Source of the DNA: Thiobacillus sp.
Lineage (GTDB): Bacteria; Pseudomonadota; Gammaproteobacteria; Burkholderiales; Thiobacillaceae
Reading direction: 5' to 3'
Assembly: GCA_024709425.1 (NCBI GenBank)
Contig: JANJWS010000105.1
Location: 1-51,803 of the forward strand
Length of the DNA: 51,803 nucleotides
The stretch's first letter is position 1. Every line of letters starts with the position of its first letter. The translations under genes were made by a program, and so were the position numbers. Below, piece by piece: positions 26,482 through 35,275 of this stretch. A model generated the notes under the pieces. The model was not told the DNA's origin. It ran no database searches and worked only from the letters and a program-made list of their open reading frames with translations.

Positions 26482-27491
26482 GAATCGATGGACTCACGCG
26501 CCGGAGAAGCGTTCAGCGCGGCTGCCGGCGCACGCGCCTGCCCGCGCGTCACCCACAGACTGGCGAACATGAACGTGGCGATGACCAGCGCAACGATGCC
26601 GAGCGAAAGCCCGATCGGGATCTTGTAGAAATCGACGATCAGCATCTTCACGCCGACGAACACCAGCACCATCGCCAAGCCGTATTTGAGCAGATGGAAG
26701 CGATCCGCCATGCCGGCGAGCATGAAGTACATCGCACGCAGGCCGAGGATGGCGAAGATGTTCGAGGTGAACACGATGAACGGATCGGTGGTGATGGCGA
26801 AGATCGCGGGGATCGAATCGACCGCGAAAATCAGGTCGGAGATCTCGATCATGATCAGCACCAGGAACAGCGGCGTGAACGTGCGCACGCCGTTTTCGAC
26901 CACCCAGAACTTCTCGCCACGGTAGTCCGGCGTCATCCGCATGTGGCCCTTGATCCATTTGAGCAGCGGGTTCTTCGACAGGTCCGGCTCGACCTCGGCG
27001 AACATCAGCATCTTGACGCCGGTGACGACGAGGAAGGCGCCGAACAGGTAGAGGATCCAGTGGAATTCCTTCACCAGCCAGGCGCCGGCGAGGATCATGA
27101 TCGCGCGCATGACGATCGCGCCGAGCACGCCGTAGATCAGCACGCGGCGCTGGAACTCCGCCGGCACGGCGAAGAAACTGAAAATCATCAGGAAGACGAA
27201 GATGTTGTCGACCGCGAGCGACTTCTCGATCAGATAGCCGGTGAGGAACTCCATTGCCTTGACGTCGGCGATCTCGGCACCGTAGGCGCCCTTCAGATAC
27301 CACCACAAACCGGCATTGAACAGCATGGCGAGCGTGAACCACACGAAGGACCATGCCGCCGCTTCCTTGAAGCCGACCTTGTGCGCCTTGTTGCCGCCGA
27401 CCAGAAACAGGTCGACGGCGAGCATCACCAGCACGAAGCCGATGAACGCCGCCCACATCCACGGTTCGCCGATATGCAGCGCAGCGTCCAT
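26478..27491 (-). CDS. TerC/Alx-family membrane protein (probable metal exporter)
   Basis: This 337-residue protein has about nine helices and the family motifs EKSLAVDNIFVFLMIFS and EISDLIFAVDSIPAIFA, with acidic residues inside helices that bind Mn2+ in Alx/MntX-type exporters. The middle segment KGHMRMTPDYRGEKFWV is typical of the Alx subgroup. A GGAGAG ribosome site precedes the ATG. It lies 19 bases after htpX, too close for a yybP-ykoY manganese riboswitch, and I saw none. Confidence 0.92.
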   Translation of the reverse strand: MDAALHIGEPWMWAAFIGFVLVMLAVDLFLVGGNKAHKVGFKEAAAWSFVWFTLAMLFNAGLWWYLKGAYGAEIADVKAMEFLTGYLIEKSLAVDNIFVFLMIFSFFAVPAEFQRRVLIYGVLGAIVMRAIMILAGAWLVKEFHWILYLFGAFLVVTGVKMLMFAEVEPDLSKNPLLKWIKGHMRMTPDYRGEKFWVVENGVRTFTPLFLVLIMIEISDLIFAVDSIPAIFAITTDPFIVFTSNIFAILGLRAMYFMLAGMADRFHLLKYGLAMVLVFVGVKMLIVDFYKIPIGLSLGIVALVIATFMFASLWVTRGQARAPAAALNASPARESIDS

Positions 27492-27510
27492 TCGGCTCTC
27501 CGGGTGAGCT

Positions 27511-28389
27511 TTATCCCTGCACCGCGCGCAGCGCGGCGATGCGCTCTTCCAGCGGCGGGTGCGTCATGAACAGGCGCTTGATGCCACCAGCGCCGCCGCC
27601 GGCAATGCCGAAGGCCGCCATCTTTTCCGGCAGCGGCTGCGGATGCAAGCTGTTCAAGCGCTCCAGCGCGGCAATCATCGCACCCTTGCCGGCGAGCGAG
27701 GCACCGCCGCGGTCGGCGCGGAATTCGCGCTGGCGCGAGAACCACATGACGATGATCGAGGCGAGAATGCCGAGGATCAGCTCGGCGACGATCATGGTGA
27801 CGAAGAAGGCCGGGCCGTGGCCCTGCTCGTTCTTGAAGACCACGCGGTCGACGGTATGACCGATGACGCGCGACAGGAACATGACGAAGGTGTTGACCAC
27901 GCCCTGGATCAGCGCCAGCGTCACCATGTCGCCGTTTGCGACGTGGGCGACCTCGTGGCCGATCACCGCCTCGGCTTCCTGCCGCGTCATGGTATTGAGC
28001 AGCCCCGCCGACACCGCGACCAGTGCGTTGTTCTTGTTCGCGCCGGTAGCGAAGGCGTTGACTTCGGGCGACGGAAAGATGCCTACCTCGGGCATGCCGA
28101 TGCCGGCGTCCTGCGCATACTTGCGCACGGTTTCGACGAGCCAGAATTCGGTCGAGTTCGAGGGCGTCTCGATCACCTGAACGCCCATCGATTTCTTCGC
28201 CATCCACTTGGACAGCGCGAGCGAGATCAGCGAGCCGCCGAAGCCCATCACCGCAGCGAAGATCAGCAGCGAGGTCAGGTTGAGCCCCTGCGCGGTCAGG
28301 TAGGGCTCGACGCCCAGGATGCGCATGGTGACCGAAAGCACCAGCACGATGGCCAGGTTGGTGGCCAGGAACAATACGATGCGTTTCAT
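27511..28389 (-). CDS. htpX: Membrane zinc metalloprotease HtpX
   Basis: This 292-residue M48 protease has N-terminal helices (residues 5-60), the zinc motif [10 protein letters not shown] near residue 140, and the Glu-containing segment [14 protein letters not shown] that supplies the third zinc ligand. HtpX degrades damaged membrane proteins. It is the first gene of an htpX-terC-VC0807 unit, which suggests a membrane or metal stress role for the set. Confidence 0.96.
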   Translation of the reverse strand: MKRIVLFLATNLAIVLVLSVTMRILGVEPYLTAQGLNLTSLLIFAAVMGFGGSLISLALSKWMAKKSMGVQVIETPSNSTEFWLVETVRKYAQDAGIGMPEVGIFPSPEVNAFATGANKNNALVAVSAGLLNTMTRQEAEAVIGHEVAHVANGDMVTLALIQGVVNTFVMFLSRVIGHTVDRVVFKNEQGHGPAFFVTMIVAELILGILASIIVMWFSRQREFRADRGGASLAGKGAMIAALERLNSLHPQPLPEKMAAFGIAGGGAGGIKRLFMTHPPLEERIAALRAVQG

Positions 28390-28461
28390 GGAAAGCTTCT
28401 CCTCTTGCGGGAATGAGTCACGACAGACACAGGATACGCCCGAAACGATCCCGACAAAATT

Positions 28462-28497
28462 CGAATTTTATGCAAATATGATTCGTGTTTTTCGAAT
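28462..28497. promoter_or_regulatory. AT-rich control region between htpX and nhaR with CGAAT repeats
   Basis: CGAAT at 28462-28466, ATTCG at 28481-28485 and CGAAT at 28493-28497 form inverted and direct repeats in an unusually AT-rich 60 bases between the divergent htpX and nhaR genes. LysR-type regulators bind such interrupted repeats. Autoregulation by NhaR and control of htpX are possible. Confidence 0.4.
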
Positions 28498-28519
28498 ATT
28501 GGTACTGCTTGGTACTGCC

Positions 28520-29455
28520 ATGCTCAACTTCAAGCACCTGTATTACTTTCGCACCGTGGCGAAAACCGGCGCGGTCAACCGTGCGGCGGAAAAGCTGCAT
28601 TTGACGCCGCAGACCCTGTCGGGGCAGATCAGCGCGTTCGAGGCGCGCCTGGGCACGCCCCTGTTCCGCCGCAGCGGGCGCCGGCTGGAACTGACCGACG
28701 CCGGTCGCATGGCGCTCACCTACGCCGACGAGATCTTCCAGGTCGGCGCCGAACTGGAAGACGCGCTGCTCCACCGCACGGGTGCGGTGCGGCCGCCGTT
28801 CCGCGTCGGCGTCGCCGACGCCGTGCCCAAGGGCATCGCCCACCAACTCATCGCCCCGGCGCTGGCGCTGCCCGAGCCGGCACGGCTGGTCTGCACGGAG
28901 AACCGCCTCGAGCGGCTGGTCGCCGATCTCGCCATCCACCGCCTCGACATGGTGCTCGCCGACCGGCCTCTGCCGCCCAATACCGACGTGCGCGGCTACA
29001 GCCACCTGCTGGGCGAATGCGGCGTCGGCTTCTTTGCCGCCCCGGCGCTCGCCGCCACGCTGCAGGCGCCCTTTCCGCAATGCCTCGATGCGACCCCGCT
29101 GCTGCTGCCCGGCGAGGAAAGCGCCCTGCGCGCACCGCTGCTGCGCTGGCTGGAACGGCAGGAAATCGCCCCGGTGATCGTCGGCGAATTCGACGACAGC
29201 GCGTTGCTGCAGGCATTCGGCAATGCGGGTGCCGGCGTGTTCCCGCTCCCGCTGACGCGCGAAACGGCGGCCGCCTTGCCACCAGGCATCACGCTTCTGG
29301 GGGAGACGCAGGAGGTGCGGGAACGCTTCTTCGCCATTTCGGTGGAACGCCGTCTGCGTCATCCGGCGGTGGTGGCGATCAGCGAGGCGGCCCGCCTGAC
29401 GCTGCTCGGTCGTGCGCCGACTCAGGCGTCCCTGTCGCGCGGGCCTTCGTCGTAG
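28520..29455 (+). CDS. nhaR: LysR-type transcriptional activator NhaR
   Basis: The start at 28520 gives 311 residues beginning MLNFKHLYYFRTVAKTGAVNRAAEKLHLTPQ, close to E. coli NhaR in the winged-helix region (LTPQTLSGQISAFEARLG). The effector domain keeps the VGVADAVPK and LGECGVGFF segments and GEFDDSALLQAFG. NhaR activates Na+/H+ antiporter genes in response to sodium. No nhaA is adjacent here. Its last 34 bases overlap the convergent psiE gene. Confidence 0.88.
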   Translation: MLNFKHLYYFRTVAKTGAVNRAAEKLHLTPQTLSGQISAFEARLGTPLFRRSGRRLELTDAGRMALTYADEIFQVGAELEDALLHRTGAVRPPFRVGVADAVPKGIAHQLIAPALALPEPARLVCTENRLERLVADLAIHRLDMVLADRPLPPNTDVRGYSHLLGECGVGFFAAPALAATLQAPFPQCLDATPLLLPGEESALRAPLLRWLERQEIAPVIVGEFDDSALLQAFGNAGAGVFPLPLTRETAAALPPGITLLGETQEVRERFFAISVERRLRHPAVVAISEAARLTLLGRAPTQASLSRGPSS

Positions 29456-29844
29456 GGATAGCGCGTATGGCCGTAGCGGATCACGAGTACGGCAAAGGCC
29501 AGCAACAGCACCGAGGCCGTGACGCCAAGCAAGCGCCAGACGTCGAGACTCTTCATGTCGAGCACCAGATACCGCGCCAGCGCGACGATGGCAATGTAGA
29601 TGGGAAAGCGCACCGGCAACTGGCCGGACCGGAAATACACGCCGACCATGGCGAGTATCTCCAGATACAGGAACAGCAGCAGCAGGTCGGCCAGCGTGAC
29701 CGTACCGGCGGCAACCATGGTCTGCACTTCGATCGCGCCGGCCACGAGCGTTGCGAGGGTGATGATGACGAGACCGACGGCCTCGATGAGGCCCAGGATG
29801 CGCAGGGCGATGCGCGACAGGGGGCGGTTTTGCGCAGGGATCAT
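29422..29844 (-). CDS. psiE: PsiE-like phosphate-starvation-inducible membrane protein
   Basis: The start at 29844 overlaps the stop of the upstream PIN gene as ATGA and gives 140 residues with four predicted helices. Segments LLLFLYLEILAMVGVYF and RFPIYIAIVALARYLVLDM match the PsiE family. The function of PsiE is not known beyond induction in phosphate starvation in E. coli. The longer frame upstream is a shadow of the PIN-domain gene. Confidence 0.85.
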   Translation of the reverse strand: MIPAQNRPLSRIALRILGLIEAVGLVIITLATLVAGAIEVQTMVAAGTVTLADLLLLFLYLEILAMVGVYFRSGQLPVRFPIYIAIVALARYLVLDMKSLDVWRLLGVTASVLLLAFAVLVIRYGHTRYPYDEGPRDRDA

Positions 29845-30305
29845 GGCCGACCTCGCGAGCGGGATGCGGCAAGCATAGCATCGGCGGCGAGATCCGCCGC
29901 CGCCCGCGCCGGAGAAAGGATGCGGAACGGCAGTTGACGGCGCCCCGCGAGCCTGAGCAGCGCACGATCCCTGCTCACCAGCACGCCAGCTGCCGCGGCA
30001 GCGGCGAGCTCGAGAAATTTCTGGTCGTCCGCGTCGCGACAACGCGGCAGCGCGCTGTCGCACTGCGCCTCGACACATCGCGCGAGGGCGTCGTAGCGTT
30101 CGCGAATCGCCGCCTGCGCGGCGGCATCGAGACCAAATTCCGGATAGCCCAGCACCCGCTGCAATTCCGCCAGCGTCGCCGCGCTGGTGCGGCATTCGAT
30201 GTGGCCCGCAAGCAACGCATCCAGAATCGGCAACGCCGTCGGCTCGGCGAAGTGGAGCAGGTCGAGAACGACGTTGGTGTCGAGCACCCAGAGGGGCTTA
30301 TTCAA
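29841..30305 (-). CDS. PIN-domain putative ribonuclease
   Basis: This 154-residue protein begins with the PIN motif WVLDTNVVLDLL (first acidic residue near Asp9) and keeps later acidic residues in DADDQKFLELA and SRDRALL. PIN proteins are usually RNases, often VapC-type toxins. No small antitoxin gene lies upstream: the neighbour is a thioredoxin whose end overlaps this start by 8 bases. It may therefore be a housekeeping PIN protein of the COG1569-type group rather than half of a toxin-antitoxin pair. Confidence 0.82.
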   Translation of the reverse strand: MNKPLWVLDTNVVLDLLHFAEPTALPILDALLAGHIECRTSAATLAELQRVLGYPEFGLDAAAQAAIRERYDALARCVEAQCDSALPRCRDADDQKFLELAAAAAAGVLVSRDRALLRLAGRRQLPFRILSPARAAADLAADAMLAASRSRGRP

Positions 30306-30666
30306 TCCCGGTATGTTCGGTAATGAATTCGCGCACCCAGTGTTCCGGCTTGGCGCTGGCGAAGCGGCCGACGATCTCGCCGTCGACGAACAGCAGCACC
30401 GTGGGAAAGCCGCGCAGACCGTAACGCCCAGCGAGCTTCATGTTGGCGCCCTCGTCGACCTCGACCTTGGCCATGCGGATCTTGCCGGCATGATGCGCGA
30501 TGACGCGTTCCAGTACTGGCGTCAACGCCTTGCACGGCGGGCACCAGTCGGCCCAGAAATCGACCAGGATGGGTTGCCCGCGCGACGCCTCGATGACGTC
30601 GCGGTCGAAATGCTCGAGGTGGGTGTCGAAGACGGGCTGCTCGCGGGACACGAAATGCTGGGTCAT
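30298..30666 (-). CDS. Thioredoxin-like protein
   Basis: The start at 30666 gives 122 residues with the thioredoxin active site WADWCPPCKAL near residues 38-48 and the cis-Pro in RGFPTVLLF. WCPPC differs from the WCGPC of classical thioredoxin but is found in several thioredoxin-like proteins. No signal peptide is visible, so it acts in the cytoplasm. It heads a small unit with the PIN and PsiE genes. Confidence 0.88.
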   Translation of the reverse strand: MTQHFVSREQPVFDTHLEHFDRDVIEASRGQPILVDFWADWCPPCKALTPVLERVIAHHAGKIRMAKVEVDEGANMKLAGRYGLRGFPTVLLFVDGEIVGRFASAKPEHWVREFITEHTGIE

Positions 30667-31179
30667 GCTGGATTTTCCAAAGGACGGCAAGCCGCCATTA
30701 TCCTGAAAACCGCCGTTGACTGTGCCAACCGCCATGAAGATCGCACCAGGCCGGTTGATTGGCTTGACGTGCCTGCAACCTGGAAACCTCAGCTGGACGT
30801 GCCCGATGGTGCGTCTGATCGCGTGGTTGTTGCCGCTTTTGCGTGAAACATCGTGAAGTGATTCCGAGTTCCCCCTTCCCACTTGCGGGATAAGCGGCGA
30901 CTTGCCCGCTTGCGGGCTTGGTTGATCGCCTGGAGACTTCATCAGAGGGATGGAGCGCGGGAAACGGGCAGGGCCGGTCATGGTCAGGGGTGGCAACGCG
31001 CCATGCCCGTTGGCGGCTTTACAGACACGGCCCCCCCCTTGCGAGTGTAAAGGCAGGCGCGTGAGCAGGCGCGCCCGTGGATGCGTAGCGGCCTCGCCCA
31101 ACGGCTGAAGGCGATCGAAGCCAGAAAATTCAGCATTCATTCGACGTTCGCGAGGGTAAAGAGCAGCCAACTGCCATTC
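30667..31179. other. Intergenic region without recognised gene
   Basis: About 510 bases lie between the thioredoxin start and the sua5 stop. The frames here give no recognisable protein. A stretch near 30870-30930 has facing TTGCGGG-type words that resemble decayed intergenic repeats. No tRNA, small-RNA signature or T-tract terminator was found. Confidence 0.55.
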
Positions 31180-32274
31180 TCAGGTTCGACGGCCAGGCAA
31201 GACCATTGCACGCTTACCGTCACTTCCAGCTGCGGTATTGGGGCTCGTTTCCTGCCCGCCTCCACTTTGCGGGGGACGGTTCGGCACTGCGAAAGCTCGG
31301 GCGGCGCGACCGAGGCGATCGCGCACCGCCAGCCATGCGGGCCGGTCGGGCGGCATCGCCACCAGCAGGCGTTCATGGCCGGCGGCGTCGACGCGGCGTA
31401 ATGTCGCATAGAGCACGCGCGCGTAGGCTTGGGCGTCGTCCGGCATCGCTACCCATTGCACGCCCGGCCGCAGCGCGCCCGGCGGTTCACCGGCACGTAG
31501 CACGGCGAGGCGCACACCACCGGGCGTGGCCAGCGCGGTGAGACGTGCGTCGAGATCCTTGTGCTCGACCAGTTCGAGCGGGGTGACCGGCGCATAGTGG
31601 GCCGGCAGCGCGCCGGGCACGCGCACCCCGCCGTCGCACCGCGCAAGCGACTCACCGAGCACCGACTCGATCTGAGCCGGCAGGATCGCGCCGGGGCGCA
31701 GCAGCACCGGTTGCACCCCCAGCAGGCTGATGATCGTCGACTCGACGCCGACCGTGCATGGACCACCGTCCACGACCAGGTCGATACTGTCGCCCAGTTC
31801 ATCGGCCACGTGCCTTGCCGTGGTTGGTGAGATGCGGCCGAAGCGATTGGCCGAGGGAGCGACCAGCGCCCCCGCCGCGGTGATGAGCTGCAGGGCCAGC
31901 GGGTGTGCCGGGATGCGCAAGGCGACACTGTCCTGCCCGCCGGTGACGGTGTCGGACACGTGCGAGCGACGCGGCAGCACCAGCGTGAGCGGTCCTGGCC
32001 AGCAGATACGCGCCAGTTCGCGGGCGGCATCGGGAATCGCGCGTGCCCAGTCATCCAACGCGTCGACCCCGGCGATATGGACGATCAGTGGATGATCGGC
32101 CGGCCGTCCCTTGACGGCGAACACCCGCCGCACCGCAGCGACATTGACGGCGGCGGCGCCGAGACCGTAAACGGTCTCGGTCGGAAAGGCGACCACGCCA
32201 CCGCGACCCAGGATCGACGCAGCCTCGGCGATGATCGCCGCGATATCCCGGGGAGTCGACACGGGCCGCGTCAC
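31180..32274 (-). CDS. sua5: L-threonylcarbamoyladenylate synthase, Sua5 type
   Basis: I choose the GTG at 32274, which overlaps the stop of the response regulator as GTGA; an ATG at 32310 would overlap it by 40 bases. The 364-residue protein has the YrdC domain (PTETVYGLGA, KGRPADHPLIVH, LVAPSANRFG) and the additional Sua5 domain from about residue 220 (PALLPAHYAP-like GALPAHYAPVTPLELV). It makes the threonylcarbamoyl-AMP used for t6A37 of tRNAs. The last 35 residues look like a disordered extension. Confidence 0.92.
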   Translation of the reverse strand: MTRPVSTPRDIAAIIAEAASILGRGGVVAFPTETVYGLGAAAVNVAAVRRVFAVKGRPADHPLIVHIAGVDALDDWARAIPDAARELARICWPGPLTLVLPRRSHVSDTVTGGQDSVALRIPAHPLALQLITAAGALVAPSANRFGRISPTTARHVADELGDSIDLVVDGGPCTVGVESTIISLLGVQPVLLRPGAILPAQIESVLGESLARCDGGVRVPGALPAHYAPVTPLELVEHKDLDARLTALATPGGVRLAVLRAGEPPGALRPGVQWVAMPDDAQAYARVLYATLRRVDAAGHERLLVAMPPDRPAWLAVRDRLGRAARAFAVPNRPPQSGGGQETSPNTAAGSDGKRAMVLPGRRT

Positions 32275-33632
32275 TTCTCGGTCACCCCGTATTTTTTCAG
32301 CTTGCGCCACAGTGACACGCGATCGATGCCGAGCATGCGCGCCGCTTCGCTGCGGTTGCCGCCTGCCAGCTTGAGCGCCTGCAGGATATGCGCCTTCTCC
32401 TGCGCCTCCAGCGTCGCCGGCGCTGCCGCCATTTCGGGCGCGAATACGCGCACGGTGAGCTTGCCTAGATGCTGCGGCAGGTACTCGACGTCGAGCACCT
32501 CGCCTTGCGCGAGCGCGACGCCGCGCTCGATGAAGTTCGACAGTTCGCGCACATTGCCCGGATAGTCGTATTCGACCAGCTGCTGCATGGCTTCCGGGGT
32601 GATTTCCTCGACCGGGCGATCCATGGTCACGGCGAACTTCCGCAACAGGAAATAGGCGAGCAGGGGAATGTCGTCACGACGCTCGCGCAGCGGCGGCAGC
32701 GACAGCGTCACGACGTTGAGGCGGAAATACAGGTCATTGCGCAGGTGGCCGGCCTCGACCGCCTCGCGCAGGTCCCGGTTGGTCGCCGCCAGCACGCGTA
32801 CATCGATCTTCACCGGCTCCACGGCGCCGACGCGCAGCACCTCGCGCTCCTGCAGCACACGCAGCAGCTTGATCTGCACCGACATCGGCAGTTCGGCGAC
32901 TTCGTCGAGGAAAAGCGTGCCGCCGTTGGCCGCCTCGAACAATCCGATCTTGCGCATCTGCGCGCCGGTGAACGCACCTTTCTCGTAGCCGAACAGCTCG
33001 CTCGCGGCCAGGTCCTCGGACAGCGCGCCGCAGTTGAAGGCGACGAAGGGTCCCTGGACGCGGCGGCTGTGCTGGTGGATGTAGCGCGCGAGCAGTTCCT
33101 TACCGGTGCCCGACTCGCCGTGAATGACGACGCTGCTGTCGCTGGTGGCGATCTGACGCGCGGTCTCGAGCAGGCGCTGCATGCCGAGATCCTGGGTGAT
33201 GAGGGTATGCGGATTCTGCAATTGCTCGATGCGCAGCTTGAGATCCTGGTTCTCGCGCTTGACCCGGCGCAGCTCGAGCGCGGCGCGCGCGACTTCGCGC
33301 GCCTCCGCAAGGCGGAAAGGCTTGGCAAGGTAGTGGTAAGCGCCCGCCTTCATCGCCTCGACCGCGGAGTCGAGCGAGGCGTGGCCGGTGATCATGATCA
33401 CCGGCACGTCGGGATGATGGGCGCGAACCTCACGCAGGACTTCCATGCCGTCGATGCCGGGCATCTTGAGGTCCGTCAGAACAAGGTCGAAGTCTGCCTT
33501 GCGCAGCTCGGCGAGACCGGATTCGCCGTCCTTGCAGGCGGTGACCGCGTAGCCCTCGCGCTGCAGGACGTGACTCAGATTGGTCAACGCAATCGCTTCG
33601 TCGTCGATCAGCAGGATGCGGATGGCAGTCAT
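32271..33632 (-). CDS. Sigma-54-dependent response regulator (NtrC/AtoC type)
   Basis: This 453-residue protein has a receiver domain (LLIDDE, phosphoacceptor Asp in [10 protein letters not shown] near residue 53), an AAA+ domain with Walker A GESGTGKE, the sigma-54 contact loop GAFTGA and Walker [10 protein letters not shown], and a C-terminal Fis-type helix-turn-helix ([20 protein letters not shown]). Its ATG overlaps the stop of the kinase gene as ATGA, forming a two-component pair. The nearest sigma-54 promoter lies just beyond the kinase start, in front of the UspA-like/SulP genes. That makes those genes the likely target. Confidence 0.94.
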   Translation of the reverse strand: MTAIRILLIDDEAIALTNLSHVLQREGYAVTACKDGESGLAELRKADFDLVLTDLKMPGIDGMEVLREVRAHHPDVPVIMITGHASLDSAVEAMKAGAYHYLAKPFRLAEAREVARAALELRRVKRENQDLKLRIEQLQNPHTLITQDLGMQRLLETARQIATSDSSVVIHGESGTGKELLARYIHQHSRRVQGPFVAFNCGALSEDLAASELFGYEKGAFTGAQMRKIGLFEAANGGTLFLDEVAELPMSVQIKLLRVLQEREVLRVGAVEPVKIDVRVLAATNRDLREAVEAGHLRNDLYFRLNVVTLSLPPLRERRDDIPLLAYFLLRKFAVTMDRPVEEITPEAMQQLVEYDYPGNVRELSNFIERGVALAQGEVLDVEYLPQHLGKLTVRVFAPEMAAAPATLEAQEKAHILQALKLAGGNRSEAARMLGIDRVSLWRKLKKYGVTEK

Positions 33633-35089
33633 AAGGTGTTGTCCCTGGCTCCGGGCAGCCAGATCGAGAAGTGGGTGCCGCCGCCCGCCGCGGCATCAAG
33701 CACGATGCAGCCCTGGTGTTCGCTGACGATCTCCTCGACGAGATAAAGACCGAGACCGGTGCCCTCGCCGCTGGATCGGGTGGTGAAGAAGGGGTCGAAG
33801 ATGTGCTCGCGCACATCAGCAGGTATCCCGGGGCCGTCGTCTTCCACGGTGATCCGGATGGCCGGGCTCGATTCGACAACCATCGCCGGATCGCCCACCA
33901 GCACAGCGCCCTCGGCAAGCTCGGATTCCCAGGCGTGGGGCGCGGCGCTCACCGTGACGTGCCGCGCGCCGGCGTCGGCGGCGTTCTTGATGAGGTTGAT
34001 GAACACCTGGTGCAGCCGTTCGCGATCGACCTCGATTTCGAGGTCGGCCATCGTCCCCACGCACACCTGTACGCCCGCGGGCAACTGGCGGTTGACCAGC
34101 GTCAGCGATGACTGCACAAGGTCTGCGAGCGGCAAACGCTGTCGATGCAGCTTGGGCTGGCGCACGCTGTCGAGGAGCCGCCGCACGATGCGACGTGCGC
34201 GCTCCGTTTCGCTGTCGATCTGCGTCAGCCAAAGGCGTTTCGTCTCGGCATCGCCCGCCTCGCCCTCTTCGAGCAACAGTTGTGCCGAGGTGGAGATGTT
34301 CGAAAGCGGGTTGTTGAGTTCGTGCGCCACACCCGACACCAGCACGCCGAGCGCCGCCGCCTTTTCGTTGCGCTTGGCCTGGTCCTGCTGCTGCCGCATG
34401 TGCTTCAGCATGGCGTTGAAGGCGTTGACGAAGGAACGGATCTCCTGATCGCCCGCAGGCATCGACAGGGTGCGTGCGCGGCCTTCGTCGATCGCATGCA
34501 GGCCGGCCTCGAGCTCGCGCAGGGGCCGTACCACCCGCCGCACCAGGAAAAGTCCCCCGGCCACACCCACCACCACGACCCCGGCAAAGGCCAGCATCAG
34601 CATCAGACCAGCCCGTCGAGTCGCCTCGGCCAACAGCTGGCGTTCGCCACGCGACAGTTCACTGGACGCCTCGGTGAGGGCATGACCGAGGTCGCGGATT
34701 ACGCCGCGCGCGGACGTCTGATCAGGCTGACTCAGTAACGGGTAACGTTCGAGTTCGGCACGGTAGCGCTCGAGGAAACCCTGGGCCCGACGCAGTTTCG
34801 CAGATCCGCCGATGACCGCAAAGGTCTCCTGATTTTCGACGAGCGAGCGCTGCGCGGTTTCGATCTCGGTGAGCAGTTGTTCGAGGCTGGCGTAATCGCG
34901 GTACAGAAACAAATTCTTCTCGTCACGACGCATCTCCAGCGTTGCCTCGCGGAAATCGGTGACCGCCTGTCCCGCCTCGATCTGGCGGTTCATATAGTGC
35001 AGGTCAACGAACACCACGACAGCGAAGCCCAGCATGACGAGCTTGGAAAAGCCGTAGGTACGCAAGATTTTGTTACGGAGGGTGGGCAT
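33629..35089 (-). CDS. Membrane sensor histidine kinase
   Basis: I start at 35089 (MPTLRNKILRTYGFSKLVML), which places a membrane helix at residues 14-32; an earlier start would add 13 residues before it. A helical periplasmic sensor domain (about 35-180) and a second helix (about 182-205) are followed by HAMP, a phosphoacceptor His in GVAHELNNPLSNIS near residue 260, and an ATPase domain with NLIKNAADAG, DDGPGIP and GTGLGLYLVEEIV. The signal is unknown. The long coiled sensor resembles four-helix-bundle sensors. It is divergent from the UspA-like gene. Confidence 0.93.
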   Translation of the reverse strand: MPTLRNKILRTYGFSKLVMLGFAVVVFVDLHYMNRQIEAGQAVTDFREATLEMRRDEKNLFLYRDYASLEQLLTEIETAQRSLVENQETFAVIGGSAKLRRAQGFLERYRAELERYPLLSQPDQTSARGVIRDLGHALTEASSELSRGERQLLAEATRRAGLMLMLAFAGVVVVGVAGGLFLVRRVVRPLRELEAGLHAIDEGRARTLSMPAGDQEIRSFVNAFNAMLKHMRQQQDQAKRNEKAAALGVLVSGVAHELNNPLSNISTSAQLLLEEGEAGDAETKRLWLTQIDSETERARRIVRRLLDSVRQPKLHRQRLPLADLVQSSLTLVNRQLPAGVQVCVGTMADLEIEVDRERLHQVFINLIKNAADAGARHVTVSAAPHAWESELAEGAVLVGDPAMVVESSPAIRITVEDDGPGIPADVREHIFDPFFTTRSSGEGTGLGLYLVEEIVSEHQGCIVLDAAAGGGTHFSIWLPGARDNTL

Positions 35090-35110
35090 GGGTTGGCCCC
35101 GGACCGAAAG

Positions 35111-35158
35111 TGTTGCATAGTACAACACATGTAACAGTCACCGCCACATTATGCAACA
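35111..35158. promoter_or_regulatory. Putative enhancer sites for the sigma-54 response regulator
   Basis: TGTTGCATA at 35111-35119 and TATGCAACA at 35150-35158 are exact reverse complements. The first belongs to a compact palindrome, TGTTGCATAGTACAACA (35111-35127). They lie roughly 65-115 bases upstream of the sigma-54 promoter at 35223, the usual distance for activator sites, and beside the kinase start, so they may also serve autoregulation. Confidence 0.55.
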
Positions 35159-35221
35159 TACAAGGGCCGATCAAAAATCTACAGTAAATCCCTACCCAAT
35201 TGATTAACCAAGCATTTTTTT

Positions 35222-35238
35222 CTGGCACGGACAATGCT
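35222..35238 (+). promoter_or_regulatory. Sigma-54 (-24/-12) promoter
   Basis: CTGGCACGGACAATGCT at 35222-35238 matches the sigma-54 consensus, with GG at 35224-35225 and GC at 35236-35237 separated by exactly 10 bases. Transcription would start near 35249, about 27 bases before the UspA-like ATG, leaving room for the AGGAG ribosome site. Confidence 0.85.
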
Positions 35239-35275
35239 TTAGGCAAGGCATCCAGAATCTGCACAGGAGCCCACG

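Noticed and set aside
27491-27511. Manganese riboswitch before the TerC-family gene
   Set aside because: Only 19 bases lie between htpX and this gene, far too few for a yybP-ykoY element.
29841-30666. Toxin-antitoxin module with the PIN protein
   Set aside because: The neighbour upstream is a thioredoxin with an intact WCPPC site, not an antitoxin, and no small DNA-binding gene lies beside it.
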